A stretch of DNA of 64,000 nt from NCBI RefSeq assembly GCF_037975245.1, contig NC_092562.1:5317501-5381500 (forward strand), written 5' to 3'. The position numbers and the translations under genes were made by a program. This DNA comes from Apostichopus japonicus (Eukaryota > Echinodermata > Holothuroidea > Aspidochirotida > Stichopodidae). The notes beneath the pieces were generated by a model. It saw only the letters and a list, made by a program, of their open reading frames with translations, did no database searches and was not told the origin of the DNA. This document shows, piece after piece, positions 33,200 to 44,799 of the stretch. Every line of letters begins with the position of its first letter. The first letter of the stretch is position 1.

Positions 33200-35600
33200 C
33201 TGGACAGTACAGCAAATAGATACGGGAAAATAGCTTTGTGAAAAAGAAAGGTGCGCTAAGCTGTTCATACTAGGATCTTAACAAGACTAGATGAAGACTG
33301 ACCTTGCACACAACCCCACTCTAAATTAATTCTACAAGACAAACCCCCGGATCTTGCAGGTCCCAATCGTCGTCGGTTGTTTTATTTTGGACTATACCAT
33401 TCAATAATAGGTTGGCGTCGAGTTTAACGATGGTAAAAGGTATCCATACATTCTATAACATAACATCTGTCTTTTGTTTCTTCTAAAAACACCATTTGTT
33501 ACCTTAGCCATTCAAGATACGCTAACATGAACATCTTATAAAAGATGATTTTTTCAGACACTTGTAAATACGTTCGTCTTGATATAAACCCTTTAATCAT
33601 TTCTGCAAAAAAACGGAACCGATACTTCCCCTAGAATAGACTGAGAGAATTGAGGACGGATAACAAGTTTCCCTTTTAGTTTTTTTCTAAAGTGATGTAT
33701 TCCCCTCGCCCCCCCCCCCCGCCCCACCCCCCAACAAGGAAAGAAGGAAGAAGTAAAGAAAGCAGAAATTACCGTAAGAACGAAATAGACCTTATTTTGT
33801 GGACAGAAGGTCCCAATAGATATGTTTTCTAGGTTAAAAGGAAGAGTGTAAACAGCCGTTGTTTGCCTAATAGTTTCTTTTTTCTTCTTCTATACACCTG
33901 CAAAATATCTTACGCTTGACACACACACACTGACGCACGCACGCAGACGCGCAAACCACGATAGTACTGTGAACGAAAGTGTCCGACTTCCATTATCATG
34001 TTTCGGCAAAACACACGTAGTGCATTGACTGAAATTACGTCAGCATGCATGCTTGTTATATATGGTTTTGTGTATGTTAGAAGTTGTATAGGCATCTATG
34101 GATGTGACTTTCCTGTTAAGTACGTATCCACGTTTATTTGCTGTGTCTATTGGGTACAATTGGGCGTTAGGACGATTATAACCGCTATAGGATCTAACTC
34201 GAAGAGTTCTGTTATTTCAAAATGACATTGTAATGGATTGAAATTATATAGCCCTAGACAAAACTTCCTTACATAGATATGTTTGATTCCCTTTCATTCT
34301 GCAAAAAAATTCGTTGACCAGGTATGTAAATACCCAAAATATACAAAACTGTTTACGAAATCTAATGAAACAAAAAGGATTTTATGTCATGATTTGTTGT
34401 TTGAGAAACCTTGTTTTATTATAATATACCCTCTTAATAAGCTGGTTGATGACCGAACGCATTAGTAACTTACGGCGATAAAATAACAAACCTTTTTGTC
34501 TTACCTAGCTTTCTTTATCTCCTTTTTTTAACTGTTTGTCAATAGAATACATAATGTTTTATTTGCATATTGTTATCTTCGTTCACGCTATACTTAGATT
34601 CTTCAAACTAAATCAAAACCTGCAATCCTAACTCATGTCTACCTAAAGGATAATATTTTACGACAAAATTGCCTTAAATTTAGTCTAAAATTTTTCATTG
34701 ATGCGGGGGTGGGTCCGGGGGTGGTCGACAATTCCACCTGTTATTGTGATTACGCCCTTAGACCTCATATGGGCAATCCTATTGGTTTTCTTGTTAGCGT
34801 CAACTATATGTTTAAACATAGGGTTTGTTAGTTTGTTAAACAAATTGATACACGACCAAACGACAAAACACACACAAATTATCAATATATAAACACCCTA
34901 AAAGCACAAGAACAATACAGACAGTTAGACAGACAGACAGACAGACATACAAGCATAATTGTAAAGGTGACCGGTTTTACCACAGAAATAAAAATTAAAA
35001 GTTTTCAAATCTTTAGGTAACTCCTATAACGTGACTCGTTTATCTGCCAATTTGGGAATGCTACTGATTTATTTTCCAAAACGAGCAAAATAATGTTATC
35101 GAAACAATAATTTGAATTATTTTAAAGTAAATGTTAAATAGCTTTTAGTGGTTCCCAGCTATTATTTCATGGTTTGTTTTTCATGTTTTTCGGATTTAAT
35201 TTTGAAAATCCCTCTTGATGGGATTGCTCCGCAGATGTAACCAATTATTTCCTGTTTTTGCCTTCCGCAATAAAATCATTTAAAATGATTAGATTTTCAC
35301 AAATAAATATTAATAATATGAAGACTAGTGGTAAGTCAACAACGTAATTACAGTATCAGCCGACGAGAGCGGCCGCAAAATAGTCAATTAAAGCGATGTA
35401 GTACCACATGATGTAACTCGGATTGGGTGCTTAATACATCAGTTATAGCCTTTAATGGTCAAAATGGCATTATGAATCTTTCTAGTTCTCACCAGATAAT
35501 CTGCTTCAACCTTAACTTGCACAATGCTCGGTGATTTTCGACACCTTTTTTTGTGATTATAAGCTTCAGATACGGCCGTGACTTAAGTATCTATAAGAAC
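33200..35600. other. No gene seen
   Basis: Holds poly-C at 33709, a short CACG-rich patch at 33918-33952, and a CAGA microsatellite at 34917-34948. A G-rich patch at 34702-34725 starts a small open frame with no recognised domain. Confidence 0.45.
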
Positions 35601-35609
35601 TTATTTGTA

Positions 35610-36710
35610 ACTGAACTAGGTGAAATATTACCAGATTTGATCACGCTTATTGAATTTCTTGATCAGTATCAAGGAGTAAACATGCTAATATTTGCTAAAC
35701 TTTATCATGTTACCTAGTGCGAATCGTGTTTTGTTTGAATCGAAGCAGATTTGAGTTTAGTATCCAGTAAAAAAAAAATATATGTATAACCACTCATTTG
35801 ACAAAAGGTTTAACCGATGTAGGAGCTTAAGATAGGATGAACTTCCTGTAATCTAATGCATAAATTTGTGTTTTGACCTTCTGTCGCAAGAAATGTTTTA
35901 AACATTTTATGGTAAAATGTAACTCATGCGTTGACTTGCTTCTCTTATATTCTTGCTTGACTAAACACGCCATCAGGGTATTGACAACCTACGCCTTACT
36001 CTTAGCAGTTGTATCGAATAAGTTTTAGAGTGATATATAGGGAAACGTATTTTACCGTGACAATTAAATTTCTCTTGTTCTTAATCATGTTTAGGAAATA
36101 TAAGACTTCTCAGGAAATTTGGTGGATTATACTTAGCCTATGAACACGTGCATATCAATCAGGACGTTAACATGCTATAAGTCGTATTTGATCTCGTCTG
36201 GAAACATTCATAGATTGACAAAGAAAACTAATTCACCAGGACAATTAACGTTCTCTTGCTTTCCATTGCGTTAAGGAAATATAACACTTCCAAAGAAATA
36301 GGGCGACGTAATCTTGGCCCTCTTTCTACTGCATGCATTTCAAATATCTGCTTCAATCAGGGCGGTAACAATATACTTCTCATTAATTGAGCTAATGTAT
36401 GGAATCATTGATATTTTGAGAGCGAAAAGGATTTCACCGAGACAATTAAAATTCTCTTGTTCATAATAATGTTAGTGAAATATTGTAGTTCAAAGGAATC
36501 TAAGTACTTTGTATCGATAAGGTATTTTTAATAGCAATCACTTTGCCGCTTTCTAAAGAAGTATCATGTTTACGATCGATCGTTTTAAAAGTAGTTTAAT
36601 TTAAAAGCCTCATGGAAGCAATTATATTAGCCCTTTTAAAAAAGATTATTCACATAGACAACTAAGTTACCTGTTCTCAGTCATAAAAATTAATATTAAA
36701 ACAAAAAACA
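35610..36710. repeat. Diverged tandem repeat, about 190-bp period
   Basis: The core caccgagacaattaaaattc and its variants recur near 36055, 36236 and 36437. Each is followed by ctcttg, an aatgtt-like word and gaaatat. Weaker relatives appear near 35640 and 36655. Copies are heavily mutated, so this is an old array. Confidence 0.6.
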
Positions 36711-36719
36711 AATTTTCAT

Positions 36720-37860
36720 TTACAATTTATCACCGATTTAAATCAAAACTTCAAAATATCATCAATGTCAAAAAAAATCGTTGTATAAAATATTACCAAT
36801 AACGATTTATAATGAATATTTTTTTTTTCTTTTCTAAACGACATACACAACATGAATAGAGTAAAATTGCAAAAAGTAATCACATTTTTGACTACCTTGG
36901 TCCCCACCTATATTATGAATGACCATGTGCTATGGCACATTGTACACCTATTATGTAGCATCGTAGAGAATTACACATTCATTCTTACACTCACCACCCG
37001 AAAGACCCTTCTCGGATTAACTTCTAAATATTTGTAAAAATATTAATATCTAAAATTAATATCTGATTTGTGTTTTCTGAGTCAGAGTAAAAACATTATA
37101 ACATGAATTAAAACTAAAACTGTTATGGTTACTGAGAGAAACTTACCTCCGAACAGTTATTTCAAAACGAGAGAGGGAGAAAGAAATCTTTAAAATCCAA
37201 CTTCAGAAGGTCTTTCCTTAGAATTTTCTCCAAATTTTCCAAGCGTCCAAACGTATATATAGATTGCTCTCTCTAAGAATGCACGTGGTGTGAATCAAAT
37301 CTTTTAAGTCATACCAAACGACTTTTCTGCCTTTTCTTCTTTTCAAGTTTAATCAATCCTTGTTTCCAATAATTCTTCCTTCGCTCTGCTGAATAAGTCA
37401 CTTCCTGTGTAATAAACGAAAGGGACATTGAAAAAAAAAAATATTAAATGAGTCCAAGATTGCAATGGGAGGAGTCAAAGACTTTTATAAGTGAATGATT
37501 GGCTAAAAGCAAATATCAAATCAACTCCGCCCAAAAAAATATCTACCGATTGTAATCGCTTCTGTTTTGGTGCATTTTGCAGCTAGGATCAAAAATGAGC
37601 GTTCTATATAGCGGTGATGATTTTTTAATACGTCTACGCGTACAACAGAGCAAAAGTAGTTTATTGTAGGTTATAGTATACATTTTGAGATGACCACAGG
37701 AGGAGAGGCAGATAAGGGAGAATATGTAAAGAAGAAGAGATAAAAAAAACATAAACTGATGTAAACAATGTCCCTGATAAACTATATGGCCTAGATCTCT
37801 GCAAAATTCGACCTGTCTTGCATGTATAGGTCATCTGTAATGGAGGTAAACGACAAAGGC
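36720..37860. other. No gene seen
   Basis: AT-rich unique sequence. A TATA-like patch (cgtatatatag) lies at 37253. No exon chain found. Confidence 0.4.
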
Positions 37861-37874
37861 AAATGAATATATAT

Positions 37875-38054
37875 AAATGAATATCGTAATGAGTTGGAAA
37901 ATGAAGAACAGTGAAAAAACTTCCAGCCTCCACCGGGATTCGAACCCGGGCCTTCCGCTAGGCCCGGGTTCCGCGGAAGGTCCGGGTTCGAATCCCGGTG
38001 GAGGCTGGAAGTTTTTCACTGTTCTTGATTTTCCAACTCATTACGATTTTCATT

Positions 38055-38055
<1 letters not shown>
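37875..38055. repeat. Long palindrome carrying tRNA T-arm/B-box sequence
   Basis: Arms of about 84 bp (37875-37958 and 37973-38055) are almost perfect reverse complements around a 14-base centre. Each arm holds a perfect tRNA T arm, ccgggttcgaatcccgg (37982-37998 in the right arm), followed by tggaggc and then T5 (38012-38016), a Pol III-type stop. It reads as two tRNA 3' halves facing each other. A complete tRNA is absent. A TA run follows directly. Confidence 0.9.
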
Positions 38056-38094
<39 letters not shown>

Positions 38095-38152
38095 TATATG
38101 TATATATATATATATATGTTTATATGTATATAATATGTATATATGTATATAT

Positions 38153-38204
<52 letters not shown>

Positions 38205-38205
38205 A
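38056..38205. repeat. TA/TATG microsatellite
   Basis: Interrupted TA run with tgtttatatg inserts, abutting the palindrome. Confidence 0.95.
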
Positions 38206-38219
38206 TTCATCAAATTCAT

Positions 38220-40190
38220 TCTTGGGATAATGTTTAAAGAAAAGTGGAACTATGTTTCATATAGTTTCATGAATAACACCGTTATCATTTATCGTTATAT
38301 TCCCAACATCCGTAATTGGGTGGGTCTATATCCAAATACAGCATATCATACAAGTCGCTAAGTCTGTACTGGAATGCTTTGCAATCCATCAAACTTTATA
38401 CTTTATTTATATAACAACATATTTTAATATGTGGCTTATCTTGTTTAACCTTCACTTCCAAATAAACAAAGAACCAATAACAGCCCTCCTTGTTAACATC
38501 TTTAACAGAATTTGCCAGAGGATAAGAATAGTCCCGTATAGTCGTCGAGGAAGTCAAGATCATGCATCTCACGCAATTAATCACTTTGATAACGTCAATC
38601 GGTTGTTTAACGATAGACAAAGAAGTACGGGCCAAATATGTCGTAAGTCGAGATAAGTCGAGATAAGTTGCTATCGTATTTGGTATATTTTGGGCCGAAT
38701 TCTTTAAATGCAAATTGTGTGTAATCATTGTAAAAACATATATAAGGCAAACCGGCTGGGCCTTGCAAGTAGAAAACATTTCTTTTAATTTGTGTGGACT
38801 ATGGGGTTATTGCTACATTGTAAATATGTCTCTGTATCTTAAGAAGACTGATACCAATTAGACTGTGTCTTCAATACACTTTAAATTCTGTTAATATTAC
38901 AACAAGTTTCTCAGGGAGATGATGCCTTTGTTCTGCCGGGAGACTTAATATCACACATTCCTGAGCAGAGAGTTTGTACTCTTAAGAAATTATAAAAAGA
39001 AGGAAAGGGGTGGCGGGGGGGGGGGGGTGGCGATTAGTTGTCATCCGTGTGCTCTAGGCATAGACTGCATGAATATTAAACCATACGTTTATATGTTAGA
39101 CCTGTCCATAATTAAAAACGCCGACCTATAGGAGAAACACTGCCTTAGGTATACACACAGACTCACTTAGCCAAAGTCCACTTACTGTCATTATTGAACG
39201 ATCAATACTATATACTTATATCATCAATACTCTGGTAGGCTGATTCTACGATATGAACTTTTTCCTATATAATCTATGATAAGCTAATTGCTGGTTTACA
39301 TTACCTAAATTCCTGTCAATACGTCATAACAGAATCATCTAACTTATTGACAAAGGAAGCAGAGGAAAAGGTGTAAATTTTACAAGAACATGAGAGAAGA
39401 AGAAGAAGACGAAGAAAACTATAGACGTTCCGAACCAGTCCGATTTTGAGATGCCCTATTGATTCAGATGTGCCTCTCATCAACAAGTCTAAAGTAATTA
39501 AAACCCACAGCAAGCCCTCGAGTGTAAATCCCATATAGACAAATCAAACTGTAGGAGTTCTTCCGGAAGTTGTCAAAGATTTCACAATATATATAGTAAA
39601 GGTATAAAATCGACCGTGTCCTCGGCACTATGTTAAAAGCAGTTAACAAATTTTTAATGTTATCATGAATAGTTTAAGTGGAGAGTGACGGCATTTCATA
39701 GACTGTATGAGGCATACATAGCTACGAATGTATCAAGGAATTTGGGCTTAACGATGTAGATACTAGTCGTATAGTAACTAACGAGCTGTGAAGTTAATTT
39801 ATTTGATGTTGGGCGTCAAAAACGTGTATTTTAAGAAAAGGTGAACGTGATATGTTAAAGAGGAATATAATCTAAACATTCTGGTGAAATTTGCTTTCAA
39901 TTCCTATGTACCGTTTTTGAGATATTGACAGTTGAAGTTGCCACCTTTCGTACCAAAAGTGAACTTGGAGCAAACAGGTGTGACGTCATTGGTATCTGAA
40001 GGGGAGTGGAGGGGAGGGGGAGAGGGAGAGGGAGGGGAGGGGAGGTGGTAGAGGGTTCTTTTTAGTCCTCCTTCCGAATTGAAATTACACTTTGCCAGTC
40101 ACTCTTGTCCTTTTGTTCACTGATGAGTATGATTAATAAGTAAACGTAATAAGTAAAAGTCACAAAGTAGGATTAATATTCGGCATAACT
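38220..40190. other. No gene seen
   Basis: Poly-G at 39016-39027 and a GGGGA/GGGAGA tract at 40006-40050. The segment 39955-39985 (agtgaacttggagcaaacagg) also occurs, slightly changed, at 21756, so it belongs to a dispersed repeat. A 127-codon minus-strand open frame (38396-38779) has no recognised domain. Confidence 0.45.
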
Positions 40191-40192
40191 TT

Positions 40193-40410
40193 TTTTCTAA
40201 TAGGGTTGTGAATGAGTGGAACGGTTTGCCTGAGAAAGTTGTACTTGCAAGTAGTGTCAATGGGTTTAGGAATGCTTTGGACAAGCATTAAGCATTGTAA
40301 TCGGGTCTGGGTGTTTGTGTCTTCAGTTTTTTTTTTCTCTCTCCTATAGGGTCCTTGATGGGGACTTGGGTGTCCCTCCTGATCTTTTTTTTCTACTAAA
40401 ATAAACTAAA
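40193..40410 (+). mobile_element. 3' end of a non-LTR retrotransposon (CR1-like), 5'-truncated
   Basis: From 40193 to 40291 the frame reads FSNRVVNEWNGLPEKVV and continues to a LDKH end and stop. This is the typical extreme C-terminus found after reverse transcriptase in CR1/Rex-like LINEs (R-V-V-N-x-W-N-x-L-P). A short 3' UTR follows, ending in a taaactaaactaa tail near 40400-40415. Nothing of the reverse transcriptase itself is present, so it is a dead 5'-truncated copy. The family label is from memory of the motif. Confidence 0.75.
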
Positions 40411-41293
40411 CTAACGAAAATGAGACGAAATATAAATGTCTTAAGACTTCGAGTATAGTCCCGTAAGAGTGCCTGTAAATTACGCTATACTGTAATCCTG
40501 CTATCCTATAAAACACACTACAAAATTGTTTGACCATATCACCATGCCTAGCTTGTATAGTGATTGGTAGATAGTAAATGAGTTGATGAACAATGGAAAG
40601 TCATCCCGTCAGATGAAATATTAAAGTGAAGTCTCCGTTTATCGAACACGGTCGGCTAATCTTTCTGAAAGCTTTCCTTTTATAAGCAAAAGCAAAGTTG
40701 ACGAAAGAAACAGTCTTAACAGAGTCGGTGAGTGAAATTTCGTTTTATTAAAATGATTCCGTTCGCGTTCAAATTGGTAAGGTTTTTATTTTGAAGGGAT
40801 GTAAAACTTTATGACGAAGATAACGTGTATAAAATTAAAAAAACTGAGATTGTATGTTGTAAATAATTTTTACAACATAAAACATAGATATGTATCCCAT
40901 TTTCGGGGGGTTTATTACAATGTCGAAGTATACAATTACAATAATAGCTTGGTTGTATCTAAGGTTGTAAATGTCGAACATTTTCATTTTGATTCCAAAC
41001 CGTTATCATCTTTCATTTTGTCTAACGTTGGATCTCATTCAGGAATAGCACGCCTGCAGGTTATGCTTTAAGCCATTCACGCATTAACTGGAATACCATA
41101 TTCAGCTTGCTGTATTAATAACAATATTGAATATTCTTCAATGGGAAAACAATTTTTATTCAATTTATTTATTGTAGCAACACTAGTAAAAATGATCTTA
41201 CATTAACCTAAAAGAAAATCATGAAAATGGTCGAAATGCGACGAAATTCTCTAAAACGTCTTCGTTAAAATGAGCTCAAGTTATGCCTTTACG

Positions 41294-42665
41294 TATATAG
41301 CCGGCGCGCGAATTTTTTTTCCCCAAACAGGTTTGCAATTGTGTGTAAATAGTCGCTCATGATTGGTCGGAGAAGTTACGTCATCACAATGGAAACCTTC
41401 ACTTCGAGGTTATCAAAATGTCTGCATCCATTCGTTGCAACGAAGATATACCCGTCCAAAATTACCCGCAGCTTTTCGTAAATATATGTAGATGTGTTTG
41501 GAATTGGTTTAGACATATTGAGCACACTAGTATTGTATGATCTACTTTGATCGAAGATTTCTGTGAAGGCATTAATCGATAACATCGCACAGTGAGAGTT
41601 TCGTACAGAGGTACATAACACATGCGCTGTAGGCCTATATGTATTAAAACTGTGTATAGTAAAGGCTTCATAATTGACGTACCCCCGTAATTGACGCACC
41701 TTCAATTATTACTAGCAACGATACAGCAGGCCACTTAAACTTTTTGATATTTCATGAGTTTGAATCCATTTCAGCTATCTGCTGACCAAATTGTGGCACT
41801 TTTTAAGCTTTTAAAACCCTCCCCCTAGTTTTGCACGTTTTTTGGGCATTTGGAAATCTTACACCCTAAAAATAACCAACATTACCTCAATATGATAACA
41901 CTACTCTCTGGGACCTGACCTGTCTGAGCTTAGAGGCTCAGAGCATAGCAAACAGCATCTAAAGTCAATGGATGTATACTAAGGCCTACACTACAGCTAG
42001 CTTATCGACGAATGTGTCATTTAGGGGTATGAAAGAACTTGACACGGCAGACATTTTGTGGTCAAATTCTGCTCAATTGTACGGTGCTTAAGCACAGAAC
42101 CTTAAATATTTTGAGATCATAACATTGCGGAGGAACTACACATATGAAAAACACATACAGTTGAGTGATTTGGATTTTTCCTGATAGACATCGTTGATCA
42201 AATCCTTAAGTGCGTCAATTTTGAGCCCACCATGCTACACAGTGCAGTGACGGAAATATATCATACTGTACACTATACTGTTTTGCGTATATTCATTCAA
42301 GACTGTACTCGCGTCGTGAAGTTGATTTTGGTGTAGGCCTACCCATTCCACGAAACGAATTCTGATTTCAATAGAACGGCTGACGAATCTTGGATGACGT
42401 AAACACGAACCCGATAGAATGTAGCGTATGTATCATAAGTAAGGTCAACATGTTATCCAAGCATTAAAGGTAAAGTTAGGGCGTTTGCAGGGAAATCGCG
42501 TAACAAGACTTTATTAAGTGTCAGTGTGTAACTCAGTGTATGCCTTCGAACTTCCAAGCGATGGGCATTATTGATGCTGACGTCACGAGCAATCTGATTG
42601 GCTGAAAACTCCGTAATTGCAAACCTGTTTGGGAAAAAAAAATTCGCAGCCGGCGCGCCTATACC
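41294..42665. repeat. Inverted-repeat pair, about 1.37 kb apart
   Basis: The left segment (41294-41340: tatag, ccggcgcgc, gaatttttttt, ccccaaacaggtttgcaatt) is matched in reverse complement at 42614-42665. Weaker similarity continues inward, including an ACGTCA word and a CCAAT-type word on each side. The 1.3 kb between has no long open frame but two gcgtcaatt words. This could be a non-autonomous transposon with long terminal inverted repeats or a pair of facing solo elements. Confidence 0.6.
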
Positions 42666-42669
42666 GTGA

Positions 42670-44500
42670 TTATGTAGCAATGTACATAGAATATATGGAC
42701 GAGAATATGTTGTCAGCTTGACCATATCTATAGTGTGGAAATTATTTGTAAACTGAAGTATTATCGTATTTTCATGCATTTTATAGATTAAACCTAAAAA
42801 AAATGTGAAAAGGATTATTCGAGCTCTATTTATTTTTACCTCATCTTTGGTTTTTTACTGTCACTATTCTGGTCAAATCCATGAGGCTATATTCACACAT
42901 GACTTGATGCACATCTATCCAAATAACAAACTTATTTGGTTCAAACCCATGGGCTGTTCCAGCTTAGCGAGATATTAACCGTTTAATTCCAATAAGAACA
43001 ATTTGAGAGATGCAACATTAGCTGCGGTTGGTTTTAAATTTCTTGTTTCTAGTTGGGTGAATTTGCATGGAATAGGATTCTGCTGCTTCACTTCGTACAG
43101 GCATTTAAAAAAAAAATATTTATACAATTATTTATTCACAAATGTCAATAATTGTTGGCGAGATTTCGTCTTTCTCGTAAAACTGAAAGGTAGGCCTTTA
43201 TGCGAGTTATCTTAGTATTATCCCCCCCCCCCCCATCTTCTCCCCCATTTCACGTTACGCATGCGCAGTTAGAAGCATGTCCCGCATTGTAAAGATAGTG
43301 TAAATTTGAATTTCCATTACTAGCTGTCCGAAATCAATTGTCTGTAACAAGTACATTTTGTATTTGCTGATATCTTATGTATACCCAAACCGAACGTAAA
43401 CAAGTTTACGCAACATTTAGCCTGCCGTACTTATCGTTTTCCGTATAAATATTACACGACAAAGCGATGCAAATGTGTCACAGAAATTGTGGATTGATAC
43501 GAAAATGTGGAGCAGTCTCTTGTTAGCGCCAAAGAAGCGTAATAAAATGTCCATTAACATGAAACCAATTTGTTTCAAAGTAAAGACAAATATGACACGC
43601 CAAATATTTTATTTACTTCAGATGCGATGGCAAGCTACTTAACCAGTATTAATCGCTCATGCGAATCAAATTCAGATAAACTATAATGTTGACAAAGTGA
43701 ACAAGAAGTGTGTATTTTCACTTTATAATGTCTCTCTCTTCACGGATTACCAACATTACTTACTAAATAAATTCGGTAGGCCTAACCGATTGCATTTTAT
43801 TCGTTTATTCTCTCTTAACAGTTGAGTGGTTATTTTTGGTTCTTTATCTCGGATTTTCTTTTGCTTGTTGATCGCCGAATGACCTTACTTTGTTAATGGA
43901 AATACGTCACTACTATGGGAAAATCACGTGACATTTCAACATGCATATCCATGACTTCTTAAACATGCGCAGCCAATCCTCAGGTGACAGTATTTCTCAA
44001 GAGAACCGTTTTGTACACAGTTTAATATGTCGAGCAATGCCATCATGCATGATACAGCCCAATGAATGACGTATATCTTGTGGACCGGGAAAACCCTATG
44101 GTTAGGGTTAACCCCTAGGGTTAACCCTAACCCCAACCCGAGAAATACTGCATCACATGTAGTATCATACAATACCGTACTTCTTGAGGCAATGCAACTT
44201 GCCACATTATAACTTGTCTTGAGAGATGGAAAACAACTTGAGGTCTTGGTGACATGCGTCACCAAAAGTTGTAAATTGGTCACTTATTCCAGATAATTAT
44301 CTGTTAATTTGATCATTGAATAGTGCGATATTGTTTGTATGTTTGGATCTTGGCTCTCTATCCGTCCGTAAATTTAGTTGAGACGATTTGTAACGTGTGA
44401 ATCGCTTAAACATTAATATGCAAAATACATAATTAGATGTACTCTTACACAATACACAAAAATTAGTTAATGCAGATATGGTCCACAAATCTCTTGTATG
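42670..44500. other. No gene seen
   Basis: AT-rich DNA with a poly-C tract at 43221 and a telomere-like palindrome at 44098-44140. Open frames show no domain. Confidence 0.45.
44098..44140. repeat. Telomere-hexamer-like palindrome
   Basis: ggttagggttaacccctagg is followed by gttaaccctaaccccaaccc: TTAGGG-type words turn into CCCTAA-type words around a short centre. Only a few units are present. Confidence 0.7.
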
Positions 44501-44540
44501 CATTTATATCGAAATAAGTCTACAATGTCAGGAAACTGAG

Positions 44541-44548
44541 TATAAAAG
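44541..44548 (+). promoter_or_regulatory. TATA box (TATAAAAG)
   Basis: A strong TATA word lies about 100 bases before the ATG of a small open frame at 44640, leaving room for a start site near 44570 and a 5' UTR of about 70 bases. Function is inferred. Confidence 0.35.
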
Positions 44549-44639
44549 AAGACAAGTTATATGTTAGGAGCAAGAACAGACATCCTCCTATAGGAACTGT
44601 CAGTTGTCTCCAGCCTGACATTACAACATCCTTTGTAAC

Positions 44640-44795
44640 ATGAAGCTTCCTTTGGCCTCAAGACACGTCAAATTAAAAGATTTTCGATATTTTCGACGTA
44701 AACTCCCAGAGAGCATCGAAACACCAAAAGCTCAATTGCTAAAAGCTGAACGAGAAATATATATAAACGTGAAGCGGCTGGCTGGAGGTCCTTGA
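44640..44795 (+). CDS. Candidate small ORF behind a TATA box, 51 aa
   Basis: The frame starts MKLPLASRHVKLKDF and ends in RLAGGP and a stop. It is basic and charged, with no low-complexity runs, unlike most short frames here. A is at -3 of the ATG. I recognise no family, signal or helix. It could be a small intronless gene, a first exon with an unusual donor, or chance. Confidence 0.25.
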   Translation: MKLPLASRHVKLKDFRYFRRKLPESIETPKAQLLKAEREIYINVKRLAGGP

Positions 44796-44799
44796 TGCT

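Noticed and set aside
37920..38000. Functional tRNA gene
   Set aside because: Only the T arm and acceptor 3' side are present, in mirror image. No D arm or anticodon arm can be folded.
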